A model generated the notes under the pieces. It ran no database searches and was not told the origin of the DNA. It saw nothing but the letters and a program-made list of their open reading frames with translations. DNA of 64,000 nt from Enoplolaimus lenunculus (taxonomy: Eukaryota > Nematoda > Enoplea > Enoplida > Thoracostomopsidae). The position numbers and the translations under genes were made by a program. The DNA lies in the NCBI GenBank assembly GCA_030248215.1, contig JASANG010002985.1, positions 201,001 to 265,000 on the forward strand, in the 5' to 3' direction. Below are positions 23,433 through 35,060 of the stretch, piece by piece; the first letter of the stretch is position 1; each line of letters opens with the position of its first letter.

Positions 23433-24492
23433 CCCTTGCGTATTATATACTCAAATTACTTAATTTGTATTATAAGAATAATTTAACAATTAATGATAAG
23501 CGACACATTATTGTTAAAACATATGTCGTGTCTACAGTTTTATTTTACTTAAAATGTTTTTGACAAAATTTTTGGTGTCTTTAGTTTACGTAAAATAATT
23601 TAAGTAAAAAATTCTTCATAGCGACCAAAAACGACTAAACGCGGAAGTAAACAGAGGTCAGCAGAGTTCAAAATAAACGAATCCGTTAAACGAGTTGTTC
23701 TGAAGAAGGAAAACTTGATTGAGGTATTTCTGGTTTATTGCAAAACAGAGGCCTATTTTGCATATTCAAACCCCAGAAAAGTACTATAACTTTAATAAAA
23801 TCAGTGTAGAAAAAGTGTGAAAGTGTGTGATACGGTTTCTAATAATAGCAATTTTTTCTTTTACACGAGTCTTTGAGTATATAATAGTTTGAAATTTTTA
23901 CACCAATACAATTTTATATTAACTTTTATATTCTCAAATTCAGTACTTGCAAAAACAACAAAAACAAATTTTTAAGATTATGAATCAATTTTGCTAAAAA
24001 TATATTTTATAAACCAAAAGACAATGCAAAATGGGAATTTAAATGGTACATTTCCTTACAAAATAATTTGAGAATGCGGTTTGACTCTTTCATTTTTAAA
24101 TAGATCATTCAATTCCCGGCAAGAATTACTATATATATGTGTATATACAAATATATATGAAAAAATATCTGATGCCCATCATTAGACAGTACTTCAACTT
24201 ATGAGTCAAATAATCCAAATTGAAAGTTCCATATTAAAAACACGTTGAAAAAGCGTAATAGCCACTTTATGAACCCTATATTTCACGGCAACCTTCTGAG
24301 TTGAAAATTTCTAACGCGCAACTGTACCAGCTTTCGACCACTTTTACTCAATTGTAAGTAAACTTTTACGTTGAAATTTTGAACTGAAAACATTTGGTTC
24401 ATTCAACTCAATGAACTTGTTTGGATATAAATTTCGATTTAAAACGTTTCAGGCAAATATTAACGGTATTAATGAATTAAGCAGATTAAGCT
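23433..24492. other. AT-rich stretch without recognisable gene
   Basis: No ORF with coding character, no recognised repeat termini. A short ATATATATGTGTATATAC run lies near 24131. Confidence 0.4.
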
Positions 24493-24771
24493 AAGGCTAA
24501 AGCCATATTTAGACGTGCAACATTTTGCTGCTAGAACTTGCCGCTGCAAATTGTACGCCGAGTTTGATTTTTTTCATCAGCCAATAAGAAAACGGCAGCA
24601 ATCAATTTAGTGAACTTACATTATTATTCACACATGTGAACAATGTTTTCAGCGATGATTTTTAATGAATTATATGCAGCTGCAAATTTGGGATTTTTGA
24701 CAAAACTTGCAAGTGCAAGTTGCATTTACAAGTTCTCGCGCAAAAACTTGCATGTGTGAATATGGCTTAAG
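24493..24771. mobile_element. MITE family F
   Basis: GCCATATTTAGACGTGCAAC at the left, inverted TTGCATGTGTGAATATGGC at the right; interior with repeated TGCAAGTTGCA. No ORF. Confidence 0.7.
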
Positions 24772-24966
24772 GATTAGAAAATAACCCTGAAATTAATGCG
24801 TATGCTGGCGTTTGTATATGGTTTTGGGACGTTTTTTATTGTTCCAAACAATCCAACGCTCGAAATGTTGTTTTGATCCAAACAAAGATTCTTTACTGAA
24901 TAAATTTCTCCGATGTGATGGTTATTTGTGTATTGTAGGTAAATGCAGCTACTGTCATACAAGTGC

Positions 24967-25172
24967 ACACTGCAAAAAAATTGTGAGTCAAATTGACTCT
25001 CTCCGAAACAGGCTCTACGGGACTGCACAAACTGAGTCAAATCGCCAGAGTCAAATTCAACTCGCTAAGTAGCACGTTTAACTCGGGCTTAATCGATTTT
25101 GATTCAGTTCGTGTAGTCCCGTAGAGCCTATTTCGGACACAGTCAATTTGACTCACCATTTTTAGCAGTGCA
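24967..25172. mobile_element. foldback MITE, family L
   Basis: Arms of about 60 bp: CACTGCAAAAAAATTGTGAG ... CAGGCTCTACGGGACTGCAC and its near-perfect reverse complement ending CACCATTTTTAGCAGTG. A second, shorter copy follows at 25470-25602. Confidence 0.75.
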
Positions 25173-25469
25173 CATATATCGGGAATAAAAGGTTGTTGCA
25201 ATGAGCTCGTGGTGTAGTGGTATCATGCTTAGCCGAACCGCAAGAATGACTCGCTTCCTGAGTGGATTTATGTTTTGAAGATATTTTTGAAGAATATGGT
25301 CAAATGTGCAAAGCTATTTGCTGTGTTTCTAACTTTTTTAAATGTTTTCATTAAAATTTTGGAATATAAACGCTAGGACCTCTTAAAGCTTTCCCTAAAC
25401 ATTTTAGGTTTAAGCACTGGACTTTCGGTTTAGGCAAAATGTAATGCTTTGGCAACTGATTAGGCTTTT

Positions 25470-25602
25470 ACACTGCAAAAAATTGTGAGTCAAAATGAGT
25501 CGAATTTGATTCTGGCGGAATCGAATTTTACTATGTTTGTGTAGTGCGTAAAAGCCTATTTCGAAGAGAGTCAGTTGGACTCACCATTTTTTTGCAGTGT
25601 AG
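25470..25602. mobile_element. foldback MITE, family L, TA-flanked
   Basis: ACACTGCAAAAAATTGTGAG to TTTTTTTGCAGTGTA; the flanking TA fits a Tc1/mariner-type insertion. Loop sequence differs from the copy at 24967. Confidence 0.7.
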
Positions 25603-25627
25603 GTTTAGGTAAGCTTTTATGAAAGCT

Positions 25628-26026
25628 ACTGTAGTGACCTAAATGAGAGGGGGTAATAAGAGGGGATCTTCATTTTGAGTACCAATCAATAAGAGTTCGT
25701 AATTAGAGTCCATAAATGACAATTATCCCTAAATGTAGCGCATAAATGACTCCACGACCAAGTAATTTGAGTTCGAAACTTTAAAGCGTGCTTAAGTTTT
25801 GAAAGTAACATTCCAAAGTATAATCATGCATTATCGCTCAAGCTTTTGATGCAAGTCAAAAAACGTTTAATTCAATGGATAGTTGCAATACCGTATATAT
25901 CAGTAACGAAGGACCGCGGAAGGTGAGTTAAAAATAAGTAACAGTCCGAAACCGAATAAGAGGGGCGGTACCCTCTTGAGAGGCCAAATAAATATCAGTC
26001 CCCCCTCTTATTCGATTCACTACAGT
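25628..26026 (-). mobile_element. MITE family D
   Basis: TACTGTAGTGACCTAAATGA at the left; inverted CCTCTTATTCGATTCACTAC at the right. The interior matches 54387-54828 in reverse (blocks around GAGTTCGAAACTTTAAAGCG and CAAGCTTTTGAT). Confidence 0.75.
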
Positions 26027-26453
26027 GCTAAGCCTGAGCCTAACCCTGGTGGAAAATGAACAAGAACCAAACTCGAAGATGGTTTGTTTTATTGTGAACC
26101 ATTGTTTTCTGTTGCTTTGATCAACATAAAATACACATAAAAGCATTTAAATGTCTTCAGCAGACAAAACAATAAATATTACGAATATTTCATTTCGTAT
26201 ATATTTTGTGTATTTTTTATAATATTCAAATATGTTCAATTTATAATGTTTTATCTGTCACAATATTTTGCTAAGCTTTACTGGTCAAATCTAAGATTAG
26301 TCGTAAGCCTATTAAGTCTAATGGACACGGCGAACGTAAACGTAAACCTAAGCCTAGGCATAATCGTTTATGTCTAAGCTAACAACTTAGCTTTATAAGC
26401 TGCACCATAGTCGCCATACTCCTTGTCAATAATTATATTAACAAGACGCATAG

Positions 26454-26608
26454 TCATGTAAAGATCAGGGGCGGAACGTTTTTCTGTGGGACTGCAATAC
26501 AGTAAGCTTAAGCTTTAGACTAATGTTTTTGCTTGGCTTAGGCTTAGGCTTAGGCTTAGGAATATGTTTATAAAATACTGTTCCGCCCCTGTTCTTACCA
26601 TTGGCCAA
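26454..26608 (+). mobile_element. MITE family A, short array
   Basis: TCATGTAAAGATCAGGGGCG to CTGTTCTTACCATTGGCC with only four TTAGGC units. Target-site duplication not clear. Confidence 0.75.
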
Positions 26609-26985
26609 TAGTTGTATGAGCTGTATCACCAAGTGTGAATAGTCGTTATTTAACATGAAAGTGCAAATGTGCACATTTTGCGTGCAAAAGAATGTACCCA
26701 GCGCACGTTGCGTTATTTGGACAACCTTCCATTCTTTAGGGGGGTTTGAACTTACGCAGAAGAAAGAATTACGCAGTATGCCAACGGCTAAAAAGTGCTC
26801 CGTTTCTATTCTTATTTTTCCAGGTGTACTACATCATGTGACATCGACCCCCCTAAATAACGGTACACAGCAAAACTACAAAGGTCGGTCGTACATCTTA
26901 TGCCATGTGAAATTTGACCGTTGCCCAGTTTTGCCCAAGAGTGATCCATCCACTCTTGGTATGGCTAATTGGTGATAAATGCTAT

Positions 26986-27187
26986 GGCCAATGTAAAGAA
27001 CAGGTGCGAAACAGTATTATAAGCATATTCCTAAACCTAAACCTAAGCCTAAGTCTAAATCTAAGCGAAAACAATCAGGTTATTCCTAAGTCTAAGCCTA
27101 AGCCAAGCAAAAAATTAGTCTAAAGCTTAACCTTACTGTTTTGTAGTCATACTGAAAAACGTTCCGCCCCTGATTTTTACATGGGCC
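26986..27187 (-). mobile_element. MITE family A with target-site duplication
   Basis: GGCCAATGTAAAGAACAGGT to CTGATTTTTACATGGGCC; flanks AATGCTAT (26978-26985) and GATGCTAT (27188-27195), 7 of 8 identical. Confidence 0.85.
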
Positions 27188-27542
27188 GATGCTATACATA
27201 TTTGATAACACAGGCCTATGCTTACTTTGAGGGCTGTCCTGTTTTCTTGCACCACTGCAATAGAGTAGTATTTCGGTTTGGTGTCATATTTTTCAACGAA
27301 TTCCGCTGTTGTTTGTGACTCAAACATTTTTGTTTTCTTTATTATTAATATACGTTACTTATAGAAATATGCTTGTAATACATTCGAAACCTCACCCTGC
27401 TTAAACTGGTATCTGTAACTGCGAGTTGAAGCTGTCTTGTAGCCTTGATCTATCGTGATTGGTTATCAATTCAATATTTAAGGATCAATATTTTCAGCAT
27501 TTTTTGAATCTTGTCATTTATTAATTCAAATCGCTGGGCAGG

Positions 27543-28006
27543 TATATATGTCGTAGGCCAATCTGTTATTCAGTCCAATTACTAATTGGCCTAAGGCCAT
27601 TGTGCTATTTTGAGTAATAGCAGTTTAGCCTAGGCCAATCTGTTATTCAGTCCAATTAATAATTGGCCTAAGGCCATTGTGCTATTTTGAGTAATAGCAG
27701 TTTAGCCTAGGCCAATCTGTTATTCAGTCCAATTAATAATTGGCCTAAGGCCATTGTGCTATTTTGAGTAATAGCAGTTTCGCCTAAGCTAAACTGCTAT
27801 TAAACAAATAGACCAATCAGATTTAATTTATTTGGACAGACGCAATACCATTAATCAATCAGCGTTTGTTTTACATCACTGTTGTTTTGCTTCATCTTAC
27901 AATCGCGATTTGGCCAAGGTCAATGTGCTATTAGCTCAGAATAGCAGATTGGCCGTTGCTCATAGGTGATTGGCCTGAATAGCAGATTGGTCTACGACAT
28001 ATACGT
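27543..28006. mobile_element. MITE with internal 77-bp triplication
   Basis: Inverted ends GTATATATGTCGTAGGCCAA and TTGGTCTACGACATATAC. TAGGCCAATCTGTTATTCAG starts at 27554, 27631 and 27708, an exact 77-bp period. Each unit contains the palindrome-like CCAATTAATAATTGGCC. It ends 27 bp before the start codon of the plus-strand gene at 28033. Confidence 0.8.
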
Positions 28007-28032
28007 CGCTGGTTTCAGTATCACCACTTAAT

Positions 28033-30250
28033 ATGTCGTTTAAATTTGGTTTAATTTTACTATTCGCGTTTGGCGTAATTGGACCTGCTTTAGATACAGT
28101 AACCTTACCCCCGGTGACGATTTCACTGAAACCAATCAGTAAGCGTTTATTTAGCATACGAAGGAACATCAATTGAAAGTTTTTTCGCTTTACAAAAAAG
28201 GCTCATGTAAAGATCAGGGCGGAACGTTTTTCTGTGGGAGTGCAATAGAGTAAGCTTAAGCTTTAGACTAATTTTTTTGCTTGGCTTAGACATTGGCTTA
28301 GGCTTAAGTTTAGGCATAGGCTTAGGAAAATGCTCATTTTTACGCTTAGGCTTAGGCTTAGGAATATGCATATGATACTGTTCTGCTCCTTTTCTTTACA
28401 TTGGCTCAAAAAGTGTTTTGAAATATGTTGTTTGATAAGCGAAAACGTTGTATATTCGGTTCAATTCTGTACTGAAATTGAACCTTCTGCTGCATATTTC
28501 CGGTCCATGTAAAGATCAGGGGCAGAACGTTTTTCTGTGGGACTGCAATAGAGAAAGCTTAAGCTTTAGACTATTTTTTGCTTGGCTTAGGCTTACGCTA
28601 TAGGCTTAGGCTTAGGAATATGCTCATTCTTACGTTTAAGCTTAGGCTTAAGCTTAGGTTTAGGAATATTCTTATATTACTGTTCCGCCCCTGTTCTTAT
28701 ATTGGCCATATTTCCTAACCGATTAATTATTGGAAAACATAAGCTTTTGATAGACGTTTTCCAACGGCAACATTTTGAAAAAAACCATGTCAATAGAAAG
28801 TTTATTTTGAAACTTCTTGACATTGCCCGCGTCTTGATGATGAATCATCCATGTTATGATGAATCATCCATGTGATGATGAATCATCCATGTAATAATGC
28901 GCAAATAGTTATAAAATGTCCAAAATCTCTTATACTACTGTTACGGTCCTGTTCTATACATTGGCCAAGCCTTTGGCAGTTTTTGCAAAAATCGCTTATA
29001 AAAATGTTGCAGCTGCATCTGAATTTGTTGCCAAGTTGAACACAGCGATCGATCGTTTTATCGACGACCGACGCTACTTTGTCGACGCAATATTTAGCGC
29101 GCAAATCAGCGCACAACTCGAGCGCCTAAAAGAGTCGCTTTACGCCGTTTTACGGCAAGAATTGCTTTCAAAGGCCGCAATCGACGCTGAAACACTGGAG
29201 CGCATTCTGGCCGCGATTGATGGGCGGTTTAACGCCGCGATTCAGCGTCGAAATGCGTCGATCGATAAATTTATCGCGGCGTCGAACGATTCGGTCGACA
29301 AATTGCGACGCGAGACGTCGACGCTAGCGACAGACGGCTACTTGACACCAGTGACGCTTGTCTCCGCAATCGACGCCAGCATCACGTCGCATCGAGCGTC
29401 GACCGGCCAACTCAGAGTCGCATTGCTGAACGCGTTGATTGATTTGTTGTCGGGCGAAATATGGGAAACGCTTGTGACATTCGACGAACGTGGCAGCATC
29501 GCAAGCTCTGAGCTGGCTGCAGCGCTCGACTCACCTCTGACACAGTTCGACGACGAACTCGAGTTGGCAATTCGCGAGTTATCAGCGGCGACACGAGCCG
29601 CACTTGACCGAGTTCGATTACGACTCGAGTCAACGCTGGCGAGTTTTCGACTCAACTCATTGTTGCTTGCCGACTCGACCGCTCGAGCAAATCATATTCG
29701 AGCAGGAGCTCAAGAAGATATTGCGTTGTTACTCGAGGTTAAATCCAATTTAATTGTGTCGATCAAACAAACAGTGAATCCTTTGCATGCAGAGCAACTT
29801 GAGTTTAAAGTTGTCCAACATTTCCAACAATTAATTGAAATCGAACTTGCAAGCATCAGTTTACGCCTCAAAGCTATCAATCAACCTTTGCTAAACTTGA
29901 ATTCTAAGCTAAAATTGGCATTAGCTGCGATCACAGATGGTTCACAAACCCGAGATTCAATCTTGAACGCGGTCCCAGAACAAGTGACCAGGTTGAAAAC
30001 TGCGTTCAAAACTGAACTCATTTCGATTCAATCCAAAAGCAATCAAGACATCAAAGCCACACAATCCAAAGTTGATCTTGAAATAACCAATTTTGAAGTT
30101 CAACCCGAGTTGAACGTGAAATGCTCACTCGCGTTTGCTCAGCTGCTCGACCTACGTGAGGTCACGTTCGTTGAGCTGTTAGAAAAAGTTGAAAATTTTG
30201 TCAATTTTCAATCCGCAATTACTGGTATTATTGCAGATATTGGTCATTGA
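28033..30250 (+). CDS. secreted helical (coiled-coil-like) protein, 2 exons, unknown family
   Basis: Exon 1, 28033-28138, encodes the signal peptide MSFKFGLILLFAFGVIGPAL then DTVTLPPVTISLKPI. Its donor A|GTAAGC is phase 1. Exon 2 ends at the TGA at 30250. Two acceptors fit phase 1, after TTTGGCAG (28984) or after GTTGCAG (about 29013); the second is the cleaner site. Exon 2 encodes over 400 residues of heptad-like amphipathic helix rich in Ala, Asp, Arg, Ser and Leu (for example LERLKESLYAVLRQEL, AAIDGRFNAAIQRRNASIDK), with few Cys or Pro. Codons up to about 29700 are CpG-rich (many TCGA and GCGTCGA), then the composition turns AT-rich. The intron contains two whole MITE A copies and an A tail at 28926-28967. 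I do not recognise a family; an extracellular structural or lipid-binding role is only a guess. Confidence 0.65.
28198..28412 (+). mobile_element. MITE family A in intron of the helical-protein gene
   Basis: GGCTCATGTAAAGATCAGGG to TTCTTTACATTGGCTC, with a TTAGGC core and one AAATGCTCATTTTTACGC spacer. Confidence 0.8.
28502..28707 (+). mobile_element. MITE family A with perfect target-site duplication
   Basis: 206 bp from GGTCCATGTAAAGATCAGGG to GTTCTTATATTGGCC; ATATTTCC at 28494-28501 and 28708-28715. Second A copy in the same intron. Confidence 0.9.
28835..28896. repeat. short tandem repeat GATGATGAATCATCCATGT
   Basis: Three imperfect units of about 20 bp, each with the palindrome GATGAATCATC. 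Confidence 0.8.
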
Positions 30251-30267
30251 ATTGAACGAACAGCCAC

Positions 30268-30425
30268 AGCTGAATAGCGTGCCATTTTTCTGCTGACTGC
30301 AATAGAGTTAGCTTAAGCTTTAGACTAATTTTTTGCTTTGGTTTAGACTTTAGTTATACACGCCTACTACGAGGATAAGGTTCATAAATATGCTTTTACT
30401 ACTGTTGCGGCCCTCATCTATAAAT
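30268..30425 (+). mobile_element. decayed MITE family A variant
   Basis: CTGACTGCAATAGAGTTAGC ... GACTAATTTTTTGCTTTGG ... ACTACTGTTGCGGCCCT, directly after the stop of the helical-protein gene. The terminal bases are lost. Confidence 0.5.
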
Positions 30426-30750
30426 ACTTTGTTTTATTCTTGAGCAATTATTGCATTTTTCGAAACTCTATACGTATTTAGGAGCCCCTCTGAATCACGG
30501 GGGGTCGGACTAAAATGCAAAACACGGTGGTACATTTTGTGCCATAAAATAACGCGTCTAATTGCACACTCTTCTGCAAAGACGACATTATTCACCCTTA
30601 TCAAACAATTTTCATGCCCTGAAATAAAGTGTTTATTCTTGCCAAAGGTTTGTCCACAGGCAAAAAACTTTTTCATTTTGAAAAATGCTGCTGAAAACGC
30701 GAAAATCGTTTAAAATAGCGTTTTATTTTTGACACGACTGATTCTTTGGC

Positions 30751-31803
30751 CCATATTCTCTAATATATAGTACCTATCATCAGTTAACTTAGGTTTTCAA
30801 CACTGTAAATTTTAATGAGTTGCTTAATCAATTCAACAGCGAGTTAGTTAGTTATTTCTGAATTAATATCAGTAAACGTTAACTCACTCTGAATGGAGTT
30901 GATTCTCACTCTGAGTTGTGCTGAGTCTGGGTGAGTTGATTAATTAACTCAGAATGAATTTAAACAACTCAACATTCTGAGTTTTAACAGTCCTAAACTC
31001 AGAGTGAGTGGTACAACTCATTCTGACTTAAAATCAATTCAATGAAATTTACAGTTTACTACACTTACGTTTGATTTCTCGCTCGTTTTGTTCCTGATGT
31101 AAGTGTCTCCCGTTACATTTCTGTTCCTGTGCCCCAATTAAAATATTGTAAAGAGAAATCCTACGTTTCGCTGTTGGTTTGGCCAAATATACACTGTAAA
31201 TTCCAATGAGTTACTTAATCAACTCAGACTGAAAGTCCTAACTCAGACTGAGTGATTTAACTCATTGTGAGTTAAAATCAACTCATTGGAATTTACCGTG
31301 AAACATAACATATAATCAATCAATCTTAAAAAAATCTTAAGAAAACACAACCCCCCCCCACAACCCCCCCCCTATTTGATAATTTTCTGTTACTTTTTGA
31401 TGCAACATTTATTGCAGATATATGCAGCGTTTAGTTCTGAAACTAAACTTCTGATGAATTTCATTTTTCATACACCAATAAAACTACAAAGCCAGACTCA
31501 ACCGCGCAAGTTTGCGGCAACCTTAGCTGGCATATGTACCTTTTTAGGTATGATGACAGGTCTGTAGTGTGTGCAGTATGCTTATCATCATAAGTTAATG
31601 ATGATACTTCATAAAATAGTAATTTGATTCTCCTAATGTAATTTTTTCAATAGAAAATCATCCGTCAACGTTGTTTTTTCATTTGTGGATCAATTAGTAC
31701 ATTTTGCATTTTTCCATTTTTCCCGTTTTCAATTTTTCCAAAACAACCAACCCTGCCTATCATCAACTGGTATTAGGTGCTGCACACATTTGAGAATACG
31801 GAC
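30751..31803. mobile_element. MITE family E split by two MITE C insertions
   Basis: E left end GGCCCATATTCTCTAATATA at 30751; E right end CACATTTGAGAATACGGACC near 31803. Between them lie a full C element (30799-31058), a short C derivative (31192-31302) and a poly-C stretch (31351-31374). Either one E element carries the C copies or two E fragments flank them. Confidence 0.5.
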
Positions 31804-32149
31804 CCTTAGCACTAAATTCGTACATCTGCACCTAACGTCTGACTTTTAATACGTCGTACTCTAACCGGTAAAGCTTATTGTGGTAGCGCAAACACCGGGA
31901 CAACACTGATGAGCCAATAATTACACTAAAGCCTTTCGAACTGCAAATTTAGCCACGAAGGCTATAATTTTTTCTCGCTCGCTAGTCTCGAATGCACCTA
32001 TCCTATAGAAGTGATTAATTTTCTCATCTACCGAAATCTTGGTTTATACCTCGTTGGCCCACTTGCAACTGTTATTTCTGACAATTTTCACCTCCAGTTT
32101 ACGCCCTGAAACGAAACTGAGCCACAGAATCCATCAGTAATAACTGTCA
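31804..32149. other. stretch without recognisable gene
   Basis: Includes one TTTTTTCTCGCTCGCTAG motif (31970) of the recurrent CTCGCTCG repeat. No ORF of coding character. Confidence 0.35.
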
Positions 32150-32721
32150 CTAATTTTCACTAATTGTCGTATTTCTGCTTAATTCTTCTTGATTATCCGT
32201 TATTTTGTTATCTTCTTTTTCATTGGTTGACACTTTCTGTGCTGTAAGCCCGTTGATTAGCTCTTTCAACCAATCACTTTTCTTGTGGTTAGTTTTAAAC
32301 CTAAATTTCCCATCGGTTTTGCTTTGACCTGAATTTTTATTTTGAAAAATGTTCTTGAAAAATGTTCCAATTCCAGTGCCGAATTTGTTTGTCCCTGATT
32401 CGACGTCTGTGGAGTTACCCGTTTCTGTCGTGCTGTTTCCGTGCCCAGCGCCTCTTGGAAGCCCACCGGGCCTTAAATTTGATCTGGCCTTCATCATTGA
32501 TTGAAACAATTTAAACAAATTGGAAATCCCGTTCGGTTCACCGGCAATTTCAATCGCTGGAATGAGAAGTTTGAGTAATTGAAGCGTTTTGGTTTTAGAG
32601 CCCTCCGGGAACGGAATGAATTCAAGAAATTGTTCGTTTGGGTCAACTTCGCCGTAGTACAAAAATTTCGGACCTGTGCCCGAGTCTCGTGGATGTACCG
32701 TTAGCGATGGATCAATCCCGT
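32150..32721 (-). CDS. last exon of a probable secreted protein, unknown family
   Basis: Acceptor TTTTCCATTTCAG is followed at 32721 by an exon open in one frame only (phase 1) to TAG at 32152-32150, about 190 residues. It starts GIDPSLTVHPRDSGTG, then PKFLYYGEVDPNEQFLEF, LLKLLIPAIEIAGEPNG and a low-complexity Asn/Ser/Thr/Lys half with several N-x-S/T sites (GHGNSTTETGNST, SRNTTISEN). Glycosylation sites suggest a secreted or surface protein. No 5' exon in the matching phase was found to the right; a signal-peptide-like ORF at 33428-33360 (MKQSIITSAVILIVQM) is a candidate but its phase does not fit. Confidence 0.6.
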
Positions 32722-32751
32722 CTGAAATGGAAAAGTTACGTTTAATTACTT

Positions 32752-33378
32752 AGCTACATATAAAATAAATTGTCTTACATTCAAGAAATAATATCGGAAT
32801 TTTAAGACAATTATGTCTTTACTACGGACTCCAGACATATATTTCTTGAATTCCAGACTTTTATTCCTAAGATTTTCAGGAATTATTGGTCTGAAAATTT
32901 TCTTAAATGTCGAAAATTTAAGACTTGTTTCATGAACGATTAGGATCAATATTTCTAAAAGATAAGACAAAAATTTTCCAGGAAAACGACTCAAATGAGG
33001 GCTAAAGTTCAACCAAATACCCTAATTTTACTACCAACGTTCAAGACGTACAGTTAGGTTGAGGGGCGCCTGATCTCAACCCAAAATTTCTTGAATTTTT
33101 TTTATTTACATACACTTCTTAACGCAACAACATTTTTGCACATATAAAAATCAGAAAATTAACTCTTGAGGATAAGACAACAATTTCTTGAAAGGAAGAA
33201 GTTAATGTCTTATAAATTGACAACAGTAATTTCAGAACATAAAACATTTATGTTTTAACCATTGCAGATACAAATTTCTAACCTGTTTAAGGCTATTAAT
33301 ATTTCAAATACCAGACATTTATTGAAAATTTAAGAAAGTAGGAGTCTTAAAATTTCACGACAATTCATTTTGTGTGTA
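32752..33378. mobile_element. MITE family J, long copy
   Basis: ATAAAATAAATTGTCTTACA at the left to TTCATTTTGTGTG at the right, TA on both sides, interior rich in AAGACA/TGTCTT and TTTCTTGAA. It lies just upstream (minus sense) of the exon at 32721. Confidence 0.6.
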
Positions 33379-33496
33379 CATCTGAACGATCAGAATAACC
33401 GCGCTTGTAATTATTGATTGTTTCATGTTAACCTTGTCAAAGCTTAACTTCTTCCGAAGGCCGTCTCTCGCAGCTGCCACAGCGAAGAAATCTACG

Positions 33497-33688
33497 GCCA
33501 ATGTTACTTTTAGCGTCGTAACAGTAGATTAAGCATATTCCTAAGCCTAAGCCTAAGTGTTGCAAAAATGAGTTTCTAAGCCTAAGCCTAAAGCCTAAGC
33601 CTAAGCAACAAAAATGTAATCTAGAATCTAAACCTACTCTTTTATAGACCGACCAGAAACCTTTACGCCCCTTAAAGTAACATGGGCT
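33497..33688 (-). mobile_element. MITE family B
   Basis: GGCCAATGTTACTTTTAGCG to CTTAAAGTAACATGGGC with CCTAAG core and GTTGCAAAAATGAGTTTC spacer. Confidence 0.75.
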
Positions 33689-33689
33689 G

Positions 33690-33830
33690 AGTATACTATG
33701 AGCAACTAAGTATGTATAGTTGAGTGATAATAGCATATCGTATATGCCTCCCAACTGGGCGGCATCGCGATTCGAATCATAGCTCTAAATTCGGGCCAAG
33801 GGTGAGCTAATAAGGATAATTACGCTAACT
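33690..33830 (+). mobile_element. SINE family 2 fragment
   Basis: GAGTATACTATGAGCAACTA head and GCGATTCGAATCATAGC near the tRNA-like tail. Confidence 0.5.
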
Positions 33831-33879
33831 GGCAATAGGTCTATATACACTTGAAAATATAACTTCTATGGCTTGTCCT

Positions 33880-34238
33880 TAAGGTCCATCTCGCATTTAG
33901 GGCTGTCCCGATTTCTAGTGTGACTGCAATAGAGTAGGTTTAGATTTTAGACTACATTTTTTGCACAGGATTAGGTTTAGGTTTACAATTGGATTAGGCT
34001 TAGGTTTATAATAGGATTAGGCTTACATTTTTTTCGGTTAGGCTTAACGCTTAGCCTTAATAGGCTTCGGTTTACGAACACATTTTTGCAACGCTTAGCC
34101 TTAGGCTTAGGCTTAGGAATACGCTTAATCTACTACTACGCCCCTGAAAGTAACATTGGCCCTAATTATAGGCTCAGGTTTATACATCGGCTTAGGAATA
34201 TGCTTAATCATGCGGTTTACAGCTTAAAAGTAACATTG
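33880..34238 (+). mobile_element. MITE family B, plus a second B right-end fragment
   Basis: TTAGGGCTGTCCCGATTTCT at the left; right end CCTGAAAGTAACATTGGCCC at about 34160, followed by a second partial array ending AAAAGTAACATTGG at 34238. Array spacers contain TTTTTGCAACGC, typical of B. Confidence 0.65.
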
Positions 34239-34239
34239 G

Positions 34240-34310
34240 TAAACCTACTTCGTTTTGATCTTCCGTCCGAGTTGGACAACTTGACGTTGCAAATCAAACA
34301 AAAAGTCACA
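34240..34310 (+). CDS. possible exon with strong donor
   Basis: Reads LLRFDLPSELDNLTLQIKQK and ends GAAT|GTAAGTTC. Composition resembles the helical protein at 28033-30250, so it may be a fragment of a related gene. No acceptor was recognised; the left side is a MITE B end. Confidence 0.2.
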
Positions 34311-34501
34311 AGCAACACCGAATGTAAGTTCAGTTGAACCGTTACCCGTACGAAATTACCCGACATCATTGTACCGATACTCATAACAGTTACCATATTT
34401 CAATCGCTCACATCAGCAACGCTTCGTTGTAAATGCTTCAAGTTGACAAAACTGCATTGGCAGATATCGCAAGTACAATTTACTAAAATTAACCGTCTAA
34501 A

Positions 34502-34783
34502 CAGTAAAACCCTATTCACACGTGCAAGTTTTTGCTGCGAGAACTGTGCGCTGCAACTTGCACTTGGAAGTATTGTCCAATCGTTCGACGCACTTGCAGC
34601 TGCAAATAATTCATTAAAAAATTTTATAGCTAGGAATTTAGTTGACATGTGTGAACAACCATACAACTTTACTGAATTTATTGCAGCCGTTTTCTCATTG
34701 GCGGATGAACAAACAAAAGTTCTGCGTGCAATTTGCAGCTTGCAAGTTCTCGCAGCATCAACTTGGACGTGTGAATAGGGCTT
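34502..34783. mobile_element. MITE family F
   Basis: CCCTATTCACACGTGCAAGT at the left; inverted AACTTGGACGTGTGAATAGG at the right. The long ORF across it on the plus strand is incidental. Confidence 0.75.
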
Positions 34784-34899
34784 TAAAATGTTCTAAAAAG
34801 ATTTTCTAAACAAACACCGCGGGAATTCTGTTAAATCAGTAATGTTTCATAAATCTACTTCAAGCTTTATTAAAAATATTCTACCCACGGCTGATATAA

Positions 34900-35060
34900 T
34901 GATAACGAGGGGAACGTTTTTCTGCAGGACTGCAATAGAGTAAGCTTCAACTTTACACTATTTTTGTATAGTCTTTGGCTTAGGTGTAAGCTGATTCGTA
35001 GGGTTAGGCTTACGCTTAGTAGTAATGCTGATACGACTGTTACGGACCTGTTCGATACAT
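34900..35060 (+). mobile_element. decayed MITE family A variant
   Basis: GGGGAACGTTTTTCTGCAGG to CGGACCTGTTCGATACATTA; few TTAGGC units remain. Confidence 0.6.

Noticed and set aside
25203-25260. tRNA-like GTGGTGTAGTGGTATCATGC
   Set aside because: Only an A box-like run; no B box or acceptor stem in position.
27554-27785. CRISPR-like array
   Set aside because: The 77-bp units are contiguous and identical without spacers and lie inside a MITE.
33360-33428. First exon (MKQSIITSAVILIVQM) for the gene at 32150-32721
   Set aside because: Good leader, but no donor in phase 1 exists before the MITE J junction.
34443-34778. Frames of 88 to 111 codons on both strands
   Set aside because: They overlap a family F MITE with clear inverted ends; the composition is that of the element.
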